Origin: Chloroflexota bacterium | GTDB lineage: Bacteria > Chloroflexota > Anaerolineae > Aggregatilineales > Phototrophicaceae | DNA length: 36,439 nucleotides | Reading direction: 5' to 3' | Assembly (NCBI GenBank): GCA_011523515.1 | Contig: WTGO01000059.1 | Coordinates: 1 to 36,439 of the forward strand | Shown: one piece after another, positions 24,894-33,066 of the stretch | Layout of the letters: each line of letters opens with the position of its first letter | Position numbering within the stretch: position 1 is the first letter of the stretch | Made by a program: the position numbers and the translations under genes | The notes under the pieces: model-generated | What the model was told of the DNA's origin: nothing | The model's database searches: none | The model's input: the letters and a program-made list of their open reading frames with translations, nothing else

Positions 24894-25908
24894 GGTATTG
24901 CTGGCTGGCCTAGGCGTGCGCGGGCGGCATTGGGCCCGGGTGATACAAGACTCGACTCGCGCTGAGTTGGTCGGCATAGTCGACCCCGCCGCGGCGGCGC
25001 TGGAGCGGGCGCGAGACGCGTTTGGTCCGCTCCCGGCTTTTGAGAGCGTCTTCGCGGCGCTGGCTGCGCTGGATGATGTTGACGCGCTGGTACTGGCCAA
25101 TCCGCCCATCGGCCGTCAAAGCATCGTCGAGGCGGCGTGCGCGCGCGAGCTGCCCATGCTGATCGAGAAGCCGCTGGCGCTGGACCTCGGCGAAGCCGCG
25201 CGGCTGGTGCGGATCGCCGAAGCACGCGGCGTCTCGCTGATGGTGGGGCTGAACTTCCGCTATCTGGCTGTGACGCAGGCCATGATGCGCTTGTTGGCGG
25301 ATGAGGTGGTGGGGCGGGCCGAGTTCGCGCGTTTCACGTACGAGCGCTGGCGCGACGGCCGCCTAGCCGAGCTGAACGATTATCCGCTGGTCATGCAGCA
25401 CCCCATGCTCTGGGAACAGTCGATCCACCACTTCGACTTGATGCGCTATGTCTACGGGCAGGCGCCGGTTCGCGTGCAATGCCAGACCTGGAACCCGTCC
25501 TGGAGCCTGTATCGGCATGACAGCAATGTGGCCGCGCTGATTAAGTTTGATGGCGGCCTGCGCGTGAATTACCAAGGAACATGGCAGGGCAATTGGGCGG
25601 CGCCCGGCTTTGAATGGCGCAGCGATTGCAGCTTGGGTATTATCACGCAGCGCGAACAGTTTGGCGGCTTGTATTACGCCCGGCGCGATGACAGGCAATT
25701 GACGCGCGTATCGCTGCCACCGCACGAGCGCTGGATCAGCGAAACGCGAGCGCTATTCGCCGCCTTCGTCGATCATGTCGTGGATGGCGCTGAATTGCAG
25801 TGCAGCGGCCGCGACCACCTGATGTCTCTGGCGATGCTGCAAGCTTGCATCGAGTCGAGCGCGACGGGCAGCGGCGTCGAGATTGATGACGTGCTGCCGC
25901 GGGGGTGA
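24886..25908 (+). CDS. Gfo/Idh/MocA-family oxidoreductase (1)
   Basis: This 340-residue protein has the Rossmann motif GLGVRGR (8-14), the EKP motif (Glu94-Lys95-Pro96) that carries the catalytic lysine, and the histidine pair in QSIHHFDLMRYV. These are the landmarks of NAD(P)-dependent sugar or inositol dehydrogenases. GGGAGCAGGGC precedes the ATG. Co-translation with the epimerase suggests a shared sugar pathway. The exact sugar cannot be read from the sequence. Confidence 0.88.
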   Translation: MLKVLLAGLGVRGRHWARVIQDSTRAELVGIVDPAAAALERARDAFGPLPAFESVFAALAALDDVDALVLANPPIGRQSIVEAACARELPMLIEKPLALDLGEAARLVRIAEARGVSLMVGLNFRYLAVTQAMMRLLADEVVGRAEFARFTYERWRDGRLAELNDYPLVMQHPMLWEQSIHHFDLMRYVYGQAPVRVQCQTWNPSWSLYRHDSNVAALIKFDGGLRVNYQGTWQGNWAAPGFEWRSDCSLGIITQREQFGGLYYARRDDRQLTRVSLPPHERWISETRALFAAFVDHVVDGAELQCSGRDHLMSLAMLQACIESSATGSGVEIDDVLPRG

Positions 25909-25916
25909 CCGATTAA

Positions 25917-25945
25917 ACCACCGAGTTCGCCGAGAACACCGAATA
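25917..25945 (+). repeat. B-type repeat
   Basis: ACCACCGAGTTCGCCGAG followed by AACACCGA, in the 59-base gap before the TIM-barrel-like gene. Confidence 0.65.
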
Positions 25946-25967
25946 ATAAAGCGGCTGGATAATAGAG

Positions 25968-27356
25968 ATGAACGAGACGTTTGTAGGGATTCAGATCGGC
26001 GCCATCAGCTTCATTGACGAGGGTGTCGAGCAAGTACTTGATATCTTGCAGGAGCAGGCGGGCGTGAATTCGCTGCTGATTTCCGCCTTGAGCTGGAGCA
26101 TCGGCAATGCCGGGCGGGCCGCCTTTGGCTTCCCCGATCATGGTGTGCAGGCGCCGGACAATCTGCGCGGCGGCGGCTTCTTCGCGCCCGACCCGCGCTA
26201 TTACAGCAAGACATCCATGAAAAGCTTTGCCGCGCCGGATGAGTTGTATCGCGGCTTTGATACCTTGGCCGATGTGATACCGGCGGCGCGCCGGCGCGGA
26301 ATGAAAGTCTATACCTATTATTGCGAGACCTCGAGCTCGGCCATCCGCTCCATCTGGCAGCCGGGCTTCCAGCACTTTCTCGATCGCGATCATCTGGGGC
26401 GCATGGCGAGCCGACCGTCGCTGCTGAATCCGGATTACAAGACTTTCTGGCATTCGGTCTTCGCCGATTGGCTGAACAATCACGATTTGCGCGGCGTCAT
26501 GTGGGGGATTGAGCGGCAGAGCCCGCTGATGGACATCTTCCGCGGCGACAGCTCGACCGGCTTCGACGACTATTACGTGGCGGAAGCGCGGGCGCGCAAT
26601 ATTGATGTTGAGCGGGCGCTGGCTGGTTATCGCGCGATTGACCGTCTGCTGCAACGCGTCCGCGCCGGCGAAAAGCCCAAAGACGGCGTCTTCGTCATGG
26701 TCTTGCGGCAACTGCTGCAATACCCCGAAGTGCTTATGTGGGAGAAGCTGTGGCTGGATTCGCACCACGCGTTCTACCGCGAATTGGCGGGTCTCTTGAA
26801 GTTTTACGACCCGGCCTATGAATTTGGGCTAGGCATCTGGCAGGTCATCAACACCTACAATCCCTATTTGCGGGCGCAATACGATCAGTCGCAATACGCG
26901 CCCTACGCCGACTGGTTTAAGCCGGTGCTGTACCACACGCCGGCCGGGGCGCGTTTCGCTGACTTTGCGGCTTCCTGGCAGAGCGCAGTGCTGGCGGATG
27001 CCACGCCCGATGGCGCTTACAATGGATTGGCGAACTTGCTGGGCCTGGAGGACTACATCGCGCCGCGCGAGGACGGGCCGCTCGCGGGTTTCAAGCCGGA
27101 TTACATTCGAGAATGGACGGCGCGGCTGATTGAAGAGACGGGCAAGCCGGTCTATCCGGGCATTGGCGTGGGCGTGGGCCACCAGGGCGTCAGCAAGGAC
27201 ATCACGCCTCAGGAGGTCCGCGAAGGTGTCCTGGCGGGTTTGGACGGTGGCGCCAGCGGCGTGATGATTTCGCGCAATTATTCCGAAGCCGAGCTGCGCA
27301 ATCTGGCGGCGGTGGGCGATGCGCTGCGTGAGCGTGGCTTGATAAGAAACAGCTAG
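25968..27356 (+). CDS. Putative glycoside-hydrolase-like TIM-barrel protein, unknown function
   Basis: I do not recognise a named family in this 462-residue protein. It has no signal peptide. Strand-like elements alternate with helices as in a TIM barrel: GVNSLLISALSW, GMKVYTYYCET, LRGVMWGIERQSPL and, near the end, YPGIGVGVGH with SGVMISRNYSEAE. Acidic residues at strand ends (for example in YYCETS and GIERQS) are candidates for catalysis. Aromatic-rich stretches (WLDSHHAFYREL, YNPYLRAQYDQSQYAPYADW) would suit carbohydrate binding. Its position between two Gfo/Idh/MocA genes supports a sugar-related role. The function call is an inference. Confidence 0.6.
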   Translation: MNETFVGIQIGAISFIDEGVEQVLDILQEQAGVNSLLISALSWSIGNAGRAAFGFPDHGVQAPDNLRGGGFFAPDPRYYSKTSMKSFAAPDELYRGFDTLADVIPAARRRGMKVYTYYCETSSSAIRSIWQPGFQHFLDRDHLGRMASRPSLLNPDYKTFWHSVFADWLNNHDLRGVMWGIERQSPLMDIFRGDSSTGFDDYYVAEARARNIDVERALAGYRAIDRLLQRVRAGEKPKDGVFVMVLRQLLQYPEVLMWEKLWLDSHHAFYRELAGLLKFYDPAYEFGLGIWQVINTYNPYLRAQYDQSQYAPYADWFKPVLYHTPAGARFADFAASWQSAVLADATPDGAYNGLANLLGLEDYIAPREDGPLAGFKPDYIREWTARLIEETGKPVYPGIGVGVGHQGVSKDITPQEVREGVLAGLDGGASGVMISRNYSEAELRNLAAVGDALRERGLIRNS

Positions 27357-27372
27357 ATAGATTTGACAAATA

Positions 27373-27393
27373 TTACCACCGAGGACATCGAGT
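27373..27393 (+). repeat. B-type repeat, forward copy of an inverted pair
   Basis: ATTACCACCGAGGACATCGAG. It faces a reversed B-type repeat at 27499-27545, about 105 bases away. Confidence 0.7.
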
Positions 27394-27498
27394 GATTGTG
27401 AAGACGCAAAAGAAATGATATTGCTTCGACGCTTGAGCAACGGATGTCGCAGTCCTTCAGTCTAACTTTCGCTGCCAACGTGTATCGAATTGGCTTTG

Positions 27499-27545
27499 CT
27501 CGGTATCCTCTTCTTTCCTCGGTTTACTCGGTGGTAAGTTTTTTC
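27499..27545 (-). repeat. B-type repeat, reversed copy of an inverted pair
   Basis: On the minus strand, a run of A is followed by CTTACCACCGAGTAAACCGAG and then GGATACCGAG. It is the only reversed B copy in the window and ends 32 bases before the next gene. Confidence 0.75.
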
Positions 27546-27577
27546 GTGACTTGCTTGGTTTTGCATAGGAGGCGGCG

Positions 27578-28645
27578 ATGACGATACGAACGGGCATCAT
27601 CGGGGCGAGTTTCGCTCGGCAGGCGTATTTACCGGCGCTGCGCACGATTGAAGACGTGGAGTTGACGGCGATTGCCAGCGCCCGGTTAACCAGCGCGCAG
27701 GCGGCCGCCGATGCATTCGGCATCCCGCGGGTCTACGACGACTGGCAGCGCATGATTGGCGAGCATGAGTTCGACCTGGTCTGCATCGCCACGCCGACCG
27801 TCTATCACGCGTCGATGACGCTGGCGGCGCTGCGGGCGGGCGCGCACGTGCTGTGCGAGAAACCGATGGCGATGGATCAGGCTGAATCGGCGCAGATGCT
27901 GGAGACGGCGGAATCGCTGGACATGCTGCATATCATCGGTCATGAACTGCGCTTCAATCCCAACCGCCGCAAGATCAAAGCGCTGATCGAGAGCGGCGTT
28001 ATCGGCGATGCGCGCCATGCCAATATCGTCAATATTTCCGCCTCCTGGGGCGACCCGGCCTCGCACGCGGCGGGCCACTGGCTGGCGCGGGCGGATATGG
28101 GCGGCGGACGACTGGGCGCCAACGGCTCCCATCAGCTTGACCTGCTGCGCTTTTGGCTGGGTGATATCGGCGCGGTCAGCGGACAGGTGGCGACGCTGGC
28201 GGCGGGTCGGCTGGACAAGAACAGTGGCGCGGCTTGGACGGCCAGCGCCGACGACCAGTTCAGCTTCATGGCTGAAATGCAGAGCGGCGCGTTGTGCTCG
28301 GTGTTTGTCAGCAGCGTCGCCCGTCACGGCACGGGCAATCAGACGCAGATCTTCGGCAGCGAAGGCACGATCATGCTGGCGGATGACGACGAAAAGCTGC
28401 TGGTGGCGCGGGCGGGCGAGGATTACCAGGACATGAGCCAGAGCGATAGCAACGCTGCCTTGCCCGGGGTAGGCGCCGGCGTGTGGAATGTGTCCTTTGT
28501 CGCGCTGATGCAAGAGCTGACGGCGGCCATCCGCGAAGGGCGGCGGCTGGCTTGGGGCGCGACCTTCGCGGACGGGCATCAGTGCCAGATCGCGATGGAC
28601 GCCATCCGCCGCAGCAGTATCGAACGGCGCTGGGTGACGCTGTAG
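27578..28645 (+). CDS. Gfo/Idh/MocA-family oxidoreductase (2)
   Basis: This 355-residue protein has the Rossmann opening TGIIGASFARQAYLPAL, the EKP motif (Glu94-Lys95-Pro96), the C-terminal substrate domain with GSHQLDLLRFW, and GSEGTIML. It is the same family as the gene at 24886 but clearly diverged, so it probably handles a related sugar or a second step. AGGAGG lies before the ATG with good spacing. A separate transcript is possible because a 221-base gap with inverted B repeats lies upstream. Confidence 0.88.
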   Translation: MTIRTGIIGASFARQAYLPALRTIEDVELTAIASARLTSAQAAADAFGIPRVYDDWQRMIGEHEFDLVCIATPTVYHASMTLAALRAGAHVLCEKPMAMDQAESAQMLETAESLDMLHIIGHELRFNPNRRKIKALIESGVIGDARHANIVNISASWGDPASHAAGHWLARADMGGGRLGANGSHQLDLLRFWLGDIGAVSGQVATLAAGRLDKNSGAAWTASADDQFSFMAEMQSGALCSVFVSSVARHGTGNQTQIFGSEGTIMLADDDEKLLVARAGEDYQDMSQSDSNAALPGVGAGVWNVSFVALMQELTAAIREGRRLAWGATFADGHQCQIAMDAIRRSSIERRWVTL

Positions 28646-28691
28646 CGGGATTGGCGAAATTTATTCTATCGGCGAATACTGCGCAGGTTTT

Positions 28692-28734
28692 ATCACCACC
28701 GAGGACAGGGGGCGAGCCAAGGCTCGACCCTGCA
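28692..28734. repeat. B-type repeat joined to a REP hairpin
   Basis: TCACCACCGAGGACAGG runs directly into a REP with stem core CGAGCC / GGCTCG and tail CTGCA (28708-28734). The junction without a gap shows the two repeat types forming one composite unit. Confidence 0.7.
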
Positions 28735-28815
28735 TTTGTATCCGGGCGCGGGCTTTGGCGACTCGCCGCTCGGCAGTGGTATACTGTTCGTACCTTAGTT
28801 TGCGTGAGGACGAAA

Positions 28816-29385
28816 ATGGCCGTTGAGCGCGTCCGCCAGATGAGTGTTGAGGAGTTTCTGGACTTTGCGGAGGCAAGTGAATACCGCTATGAATACATTG
28901 ATGGCGAGCCAATCAAGATGACTGGTGGAAAACTCAATCACTTTCGCATCATCAGAGCGATTCTGGTCCTACTCGAGAGTCGGCTGGCAGGAACTCAATG
29001 CGAGACACTACCGAACGGGATGCTAGTCAGAGTTGGGCAGTCGACCTTGGTGGACCCTGATGTCAGCGTGGTTTGTGGCGAGGCGGAGACGGAAGCGGAT
29101 ACACGCATACTGCGCAATCCGATTCTTGTGGCGGAAGTTATTTCGCCGTCTTCAATCGACCGTGACCGGGTCGTCAAGCGGGGTTTGTACCAAGCGGTCG
29201 CTTCAATACAAGCTTATCTGATCGTGGAGCAAGATCAGATGCTGGCTGAACTCTATACTCGCGGGGAAACCGGCTGGGATATGCAGACATTCTCCCAATC
29301 CGACGACGAGATTGCGCTGGAGGCGCTGGCATGCAGCCTGCCGCTGCGGGACATATACGAGCGAATCGAGTTTGGCGAGGACTAG
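28816..29385 (+). CDS. Uma2-family PD-(D/E)XK-like protein (1)
   Basis: From ATG 28816, with GAGGA six bases upstream, the protein has 189 residues. The family pattern is complete: MSVEEFLDFAEASEYRYEYIDGEPIKM, then the acidic core VDPDVSVVC and VAEVISPSS, followed by QAYLIVEQDQ. The D...E-x-S core suggests a nuclease fold with an altered lysine position, as in other Uma2 proteins. The family is common in Cyanobacteria and Chloroflexota and has no settled role. A longer frame to 28483 overlaps the oxidoreductase gene and the REP. A terminator-like hairpin follows. Confidence 0.88.
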   Translation: MAVERVRQMSVEEFLDFAEASEYRYEYIDGEPIKMTGGKLNHFRIIRAILVLLESRLAGTQCETLPNGMLVRVGQSTLVDPDVSVVCGEAETEADTRILRNPILVAEVISPSSIDRDRVVKRGLYQAVASIQAYLIVEQDQMLAELYTRGETGWDMQTFSQSDDEIALEALACSLPLRDIYERIEFGED

Positions 29386-29417
29386 GCGCCCGTTCGCGCG
29401 CAGGGCGAGTGTTACAG

Positions 29418-29448
29418 AGAGGGCGATCCAGTGGAATCGCCCTCTTTT
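29418..29448 (+). terminator. Intrinsic terminator after the Uma2 gene
   Basis: AGAGGGCGAT and ATCGCCCTCT pair perfectly around an eight-base loop and run into TTTT. It lies between convergent genes. In the minus direction there is no T run, so it may serve mostly the plus-strand transcript. Confidence 0.75.
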
Positions 29449-29484
29449 CCTTTATGCATCCGCGCTGGCCGGAATCAGCGAGAC

Positions 29485-32211
29485 TTACTCCGCTTCCAGC
29501 AGGGTCACCTCGCCCAGCGTCTCGAGTTGCTCTTGGATTTCGCTGGCGTCGCCGACCACCACGATGAGGAATTCCTCGGGATGGATGTAGTCGTTGGCGA
29601 TGCCCAGCACGTCGTCTTTGGTCACATCTTTGATGTGGCCGAGCCACTTATTGAGGCGGTCGAGTTCGACGCCACGGATCTTGTAGGATGCGACGACCTC
29701 GACGAAGTCTTGGTAGGTTTCCAGGCCGAAAACCCATTCACCGACGATGCCATCGCGGGCGTCGCTGATTTCTTCGTCGGTCAGGGGCTCGGTCTGGATG
29801 CGCTCGATTTCCATGAAGACTTCCTCCAGGGTCGCGGCGATGACGTCGTTGCGGACGGCAGCGGTGACGATGAAGCGGCCGGTATCCGCCGGATAGCTGA
29901 AGCCGGAGCCGATGCTGTAGGTATAGCCTTTTTCTTCACGGATGTTTTGCACCAGGCGGGAGCTAAAGGTGCCGCCCAGGACGTGATTCATCACGCGCGC
30001 CGGGAAGTAATCCATGCTGGCGCCCTGGATGCCGATATTGCCCAGGATGAAGTTGGCCTGCGTACTGCCGGGGCGGTCTACCAGCAGGATCTGCTGCTCG
30101 CTTTGCTCCAGCAAGTCCGGATAAGCGACGACCTCTGCCGAGCCTTGCCAGTCGGCAAAATGCTTTTCGGCGTAGGCCAGGCCTTCATCGGTGGTGATGG
30201 CGCCGGCGATGATCAGTACGGCGTTATCCGGCTGGCGGCGCGATTCATAGAAGGCGACGATGTCATCGCGAGTGATGGCATCCAGCGATTCGAAGGTGTG
30301 CGGATTGCCATAGGGATGTCCCTGGTAGAGCGTCCGCCCGAAGGTACGCCCGGCGACGAAGCCCGGTTCGGCCAGGTTGGCTTCCAGCCCGCTGATCCAT
30401 TCGGCTCGCTCCCGCTCGACTTCGTTGTCTGGGAAGTTGGCGTTGAGGGTCATATCGGCCAGCAAGTCAAAAGCCAGGTCGCTGTCCTCAATCAAGCCGA
30501 ATACGCCGACCTGGAGGCTGTCGTTGCCGCCACCGCTGCCGACTGCGCCGCCGACTTGCTCGATCGCGCCGGCGATATCCTGGGCCGTGCGGGTTTCGGT
30601 GCCGCGCGAGATGAGCTGTCCGGTGATGCCGGCCACGCCGGGCAGGTCTTGCGGCGCGGCCGTGCCACCGCCGGCGATGTAGACATCCAGCGAGATGATG
30701 GGCATGTTGGGCTGCTCGATGACTACCACTTCCAGACCATTGTCCAGGGTATTCTCGGTGATAGTCGGGAAGCTGAATTCGTTGGAGTCCAGCGGCGGCG
30801 GCGCTTCACTCTGTTCGATGACGTAACGGTATTCGGGCTCGGTTTCGACAGCGTCTTCCGCGGCGTAGGGTTTGACAGGCGGGGGTGCTTCGGCATCCGT
30901 TTCCACCACGCTGAACACATGCCGGTCGCTGTCTTCCAGGTACTGCCGCGCGACGCGCTGGATGTCTTCGCTGGTGACGGCTTTGTAGCGACCGATGCCG
31001 GTGAACACGGCTTGGGGATCGCCGAAGTAGTAATTGGCGCTTTGTACACTCTCGGCCAGGCCGAGGGCCGTTTCCAAGCCGAGTATGCTGCGGCTGCGAA
31101 TGCCGGCGATGACTTTGTCGAGCTCTTCTTGCGGCACGCCTTCGTCGATGATGGTTTGCAACTCTTCATAGGACGCGGTCTCAAGCTCGGCCAGGTCAAC
31201 GCCTACATTGGCGATGAGAATGAAGGAAAACATGCCGGGGCCGCGGTTGTCGAAAATCCAGGCGTCCGCTTGCAGCGCTTTGCCGGTGTCGACCAACCGT
31301 TTCGCCAGGCGGCTGGAATCGCCGACGCTCAGAATACGAGAGAGCACGTTAAGCGCCGGGTAGTCCTCATGAATCAAGGGTGGAATCTCGTAAGCGACCA
31401 GCAGCGCCGGCAGGTTGATGAAGGGGTCTTCAATGGTGATGAATTCGGCTTCATCCTGGTCAACCGGCGAAAATTCCGGCAGCCCGGGCGGGTCGTCGCC
31501 GCGCGGAATCGGGCCGAACAGTTCCTGAACCATCGTTCGCGTGGTTTCCAGGTTGATATCGCCGGCAATGACCAAAGTGGCGTTATTGGGCACGTAGTAG
31601 GCGCGGTGAAAGTCGAAGACGTCTTTGATCTGCGCGCTGTTGACGTCGTCAATATTGCCGATGGCGGGCCGCTTGTATGGTTCGTAAGAATAGGGCACGG
31701 TAATCAGCGCTTTTACCGCCGAGCCATAGGGGCGGTTGTCATAACTCCGCTGCAGCTCTTCAATGACGATTGCGCGCTGGTTATCGAGGCTCTCTTGCGT
31801 GACGTTCAAGCCGCCGAGTCGATCTGCTTCAATCCACAGCGCCAAGGGCAATTGGTGAGAAGGAACCGTGTCGTAGTAGGCGGTATAGTCGGTGTTGACA
31901 TAGGCATTTGACGAGCCGCCGACGCGTTCCAGCAGGTGATCCATGGCGCCGGCAGGAACATGCGGCGAGCCTTCAAACATCAAGTGCTCGAATAAATGGG
32001 CGAAACCGCTCTTGCCCTCGGGATCGTTGGCGCTGCCGACCCGGAACCAGATGTCCACCGCCACGGTTGGCGCAGTGGTATCCCGCACGAGAATGACTTC
32101 CAGGCCATTGTCCAGCTGGTAGTGTTCAAGATCAAGCGACTGCTCCGTTTCGGCGAAACTGAGTCCGCTGACCAGCAGCAGGACCAAGAGTAACAGCATG
32201 CGACGCTTCAT
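29485..32211 (-). CDS. Secreted M16-family metalloprotease, two fused M16 units
   Basis: From ATG 32211 (AGGAG nine bases upstream) the protein has 908 residues. A signal peptide (MKRRMLLLL...SGLSFA, probable cut after residue 20) sends it out of the cytoplasm. The first unit has the inverted zinc motif HLFEH (72-76) and the downstream glutamate in IEELQRS (151-152). The second unit (from about 490, FPTITENTLDNGLEVVVIEQ) has no HxxEH (the matching part reads LPGVAGITGQLIS), so it is the non-catalytic partner, here fused rather than separate. It keeps the Tyr-containing region NIREEKGYTYSIGSGFSY that closes over substrate. Peptides are the likely substrate. Confidence 0.93.
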   Translation of the reverse strand: MKRRMLLLLVLLLVSGLSFAETEQSLDLEHYQLDNGLEVILVRDTTAPTVAVDIWFRVGSANDPEGKSGFAHLFEHLMFEGSPHVPAGAMDHLLERVGGSSNAYVNTDYTAYYDTVPSHQLPLALWIEADRLGGLNVTQESLDNQRAIVIEELQRSYDNRPYGSAVKALITVPYSYEPYKRPAIGNIDDVNSAQIKDVFDFHRAYYVPNNATLVIAGDINLETTRTMVQELFGPIPRGDDPPGLPEFSPVDQDEAEFITIEDPFINLPALLVAYEIPPLIHEDYPALNVLSRILSVGDSSRLAKRLVDTGKALQADAWIFDNRGPGMFSFILIANVGVDLAELETASYEELQTIIDEGVPQEELDKVIAGIRSRSILGLETALGLAESVQSANYYFGDPQAVFTGIGRYKAVTSEDIQRVARQYLEDSDRHVFSVVETDAEAPPPVKPYAAEDAVETEPEYRYVIEQSEAPPPLDSNEFSFPTITENTLDNGLEVVVIEQPNMPIISLDVYIAGGGTAAPQDLPGVAGITGQLISRGTETRTAQDIAGAIEQVGGAVGSGGGNDSLQVGVFGLIEDSDLAFDLLADMTLNANFPDNEVERERAEWISGLEANLAEPGFVAGRTFGRTLYQGHPYGNPHTFESLDAITRDDIVAFYESRRQPDNAVLIIAGAITTDEGLAYAEKHFADWQGSAEVVAYPDLLEQSEQQILLVDRPGSTQANFILGNIGIQGASMDYFPARVMNHVLGGTFSSRLVQNIREEKGYTYSIGSGFSYPADTGRFIVTAAVRNDVIAATLEEVFMEIERIQTEPLTDEEISDARDGIVGEWVFGLETYQDFVEVVASYKIRGVELDRLNKWLGHIKDVTKDDVLGIANDYIHPEEFLIVVVGDASEIQEQLETLGEVTLLEAE

Positions 32212-32242
32212 ACGTTTCATCTCCTTTCGATTGCACAGTTTC

Positions 32243-32270
32243 ACTGTAGCATGAAAGGCGGCGGTAACAA
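32243..32270 (-). promoter_or_regulatory. Candidate promoter of the M16 protease gene
   Basis: TTGTTA (32265-32270) and TACAGT (32243-32248) on the minus strand are 16 bases apart, and TGC before TACAGT makes an extended -10. An ACAGT-TTC-ACTGT inverted repeat (32235-32247) overlaps the -10 and could be an operator, but it is short. Confidence 0.4.
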
Positions 32271-32348
32271 AGCGGTTACGCGGTTGTAAAGCGTGTGTAA
32301 ATCTCGGGCGGGAAGAGGGGTGGCGCGAGGTTTAGCGGATAAGCGGAG

Positions 32349-32918
32349 TCAGGAAAAGAGCGCGGCTAGCTCCAGCTCGAATCCGGGCAGGACGGACTCG
32401 CCGGAGAGGCTGCCGTCCGCAGCGATGGATTCGGTTTGGATGTTGCTGGTGGCGTCCAGCCGGGAGACTTCCGCGCCCTCGCGATCGGGGATGATAATCC
32501 AGACTAATTGCGTGCCGTGTTGGAGGTAAATGGCGGCTTTCCGGCGCAACTCTGCGAGGGTGTTAGACGGTGACTTTACCTCTACCGCAATGTCGGGCAT
32601 TCCTGGCACCCACTTCTTGAATGTGCTTACAGGCGCTCGCTCTATTCCAGTAAAAGCCACATCAGGCGAGAGCACCGTGCTACGCTCGTCGGCCGGATAA
32701 AAGCCCGTGTCCACTGACGGAGTTCCATATCGCCGCTCTGGGTCAAAGAGCCGGAAATAATGATAAATCTCACCGGCGAGCGTTCCGTGTTCCCAACCCG
32801 GAGGCGACATCTCAATGATCTCTCCATGGATAAGTTCAAAATACTTGTCTGTGTTTTCCGGCTGGCAGACGAAGCGCCAAAACGCGTCAACATCGTAAAC
32901 ACGCTGTTGTACGGCCAT
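32349..32918 (-). CDS. Uma2-family PD-(D/E)XK-like protein (2)
   Basis: This 189-residue protein has the Uma2 pattern in a diverged form: KYFELIHGEIIEMSPPGWEHG, then LSPDVAFTG, then PDIAVEVKSPSN (with the E-x-K spelled EVK, closer to an active PD-(D/E)XK core than the other two copies) and QLVWIIIPD. GGGAGG lies five bases before the ATG. It belongs to a different Uma2 subgroup from the copies at 28816 and 34595. Function is unknown. Confidence 0.9.
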   Translation of the reverse strand: MAVQQRVYDVDAFWRFVCQPENTDKYFELIHGEIIEMSPPGWEHGTLAGEIYHYFRLFDPERRYGTPSVDTGFYPADERSTVLSPDVAFTGIERAPVSTFKKWVPGMPDIAVEVKSPSNTLAELRRKAAIYLQHGTQLVWIIIPDREGAEVSRLDATSNIQTESIAADGSLSGESVLPGFELELAALFS

Positions 32919-33015
32919 TGCTGCCTCCCGTCACGTACTAGCGTTAGCAGAATCATACCACGCGGCGATTCGAATTCCCAAAGGGTATGCGCTGCATACG
33001 AGCCACGGATAGACG

Positions 33016-33043
33016 AGGGCGAGCCAATGGCTCGCCCCTACAG
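33016..33043 (-). repeat. REP-like hairpin
   Basis: Stem GGGCGAGCCA / TGGCTCGCCC with CTACAG tail. The stem is one pair longer than the usual copy, with a matching change on both sides. It lies about 97 bases upstream of the Uma2 gene at 32918. Confidence 0.85.
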
Positions 33044-33066
33044 TTTTGCGATTGAAGGAGTTCGGT

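Noticed and set aside
29431..31911. Long plus-strand open frame of 826 codons opposite the M16 protease gene
   Set aside because: The minus-strand protein has clear M16 motifs and a signal peptide. The antisense frame is open because of codon bias in high-GC DNA and shows no domain.
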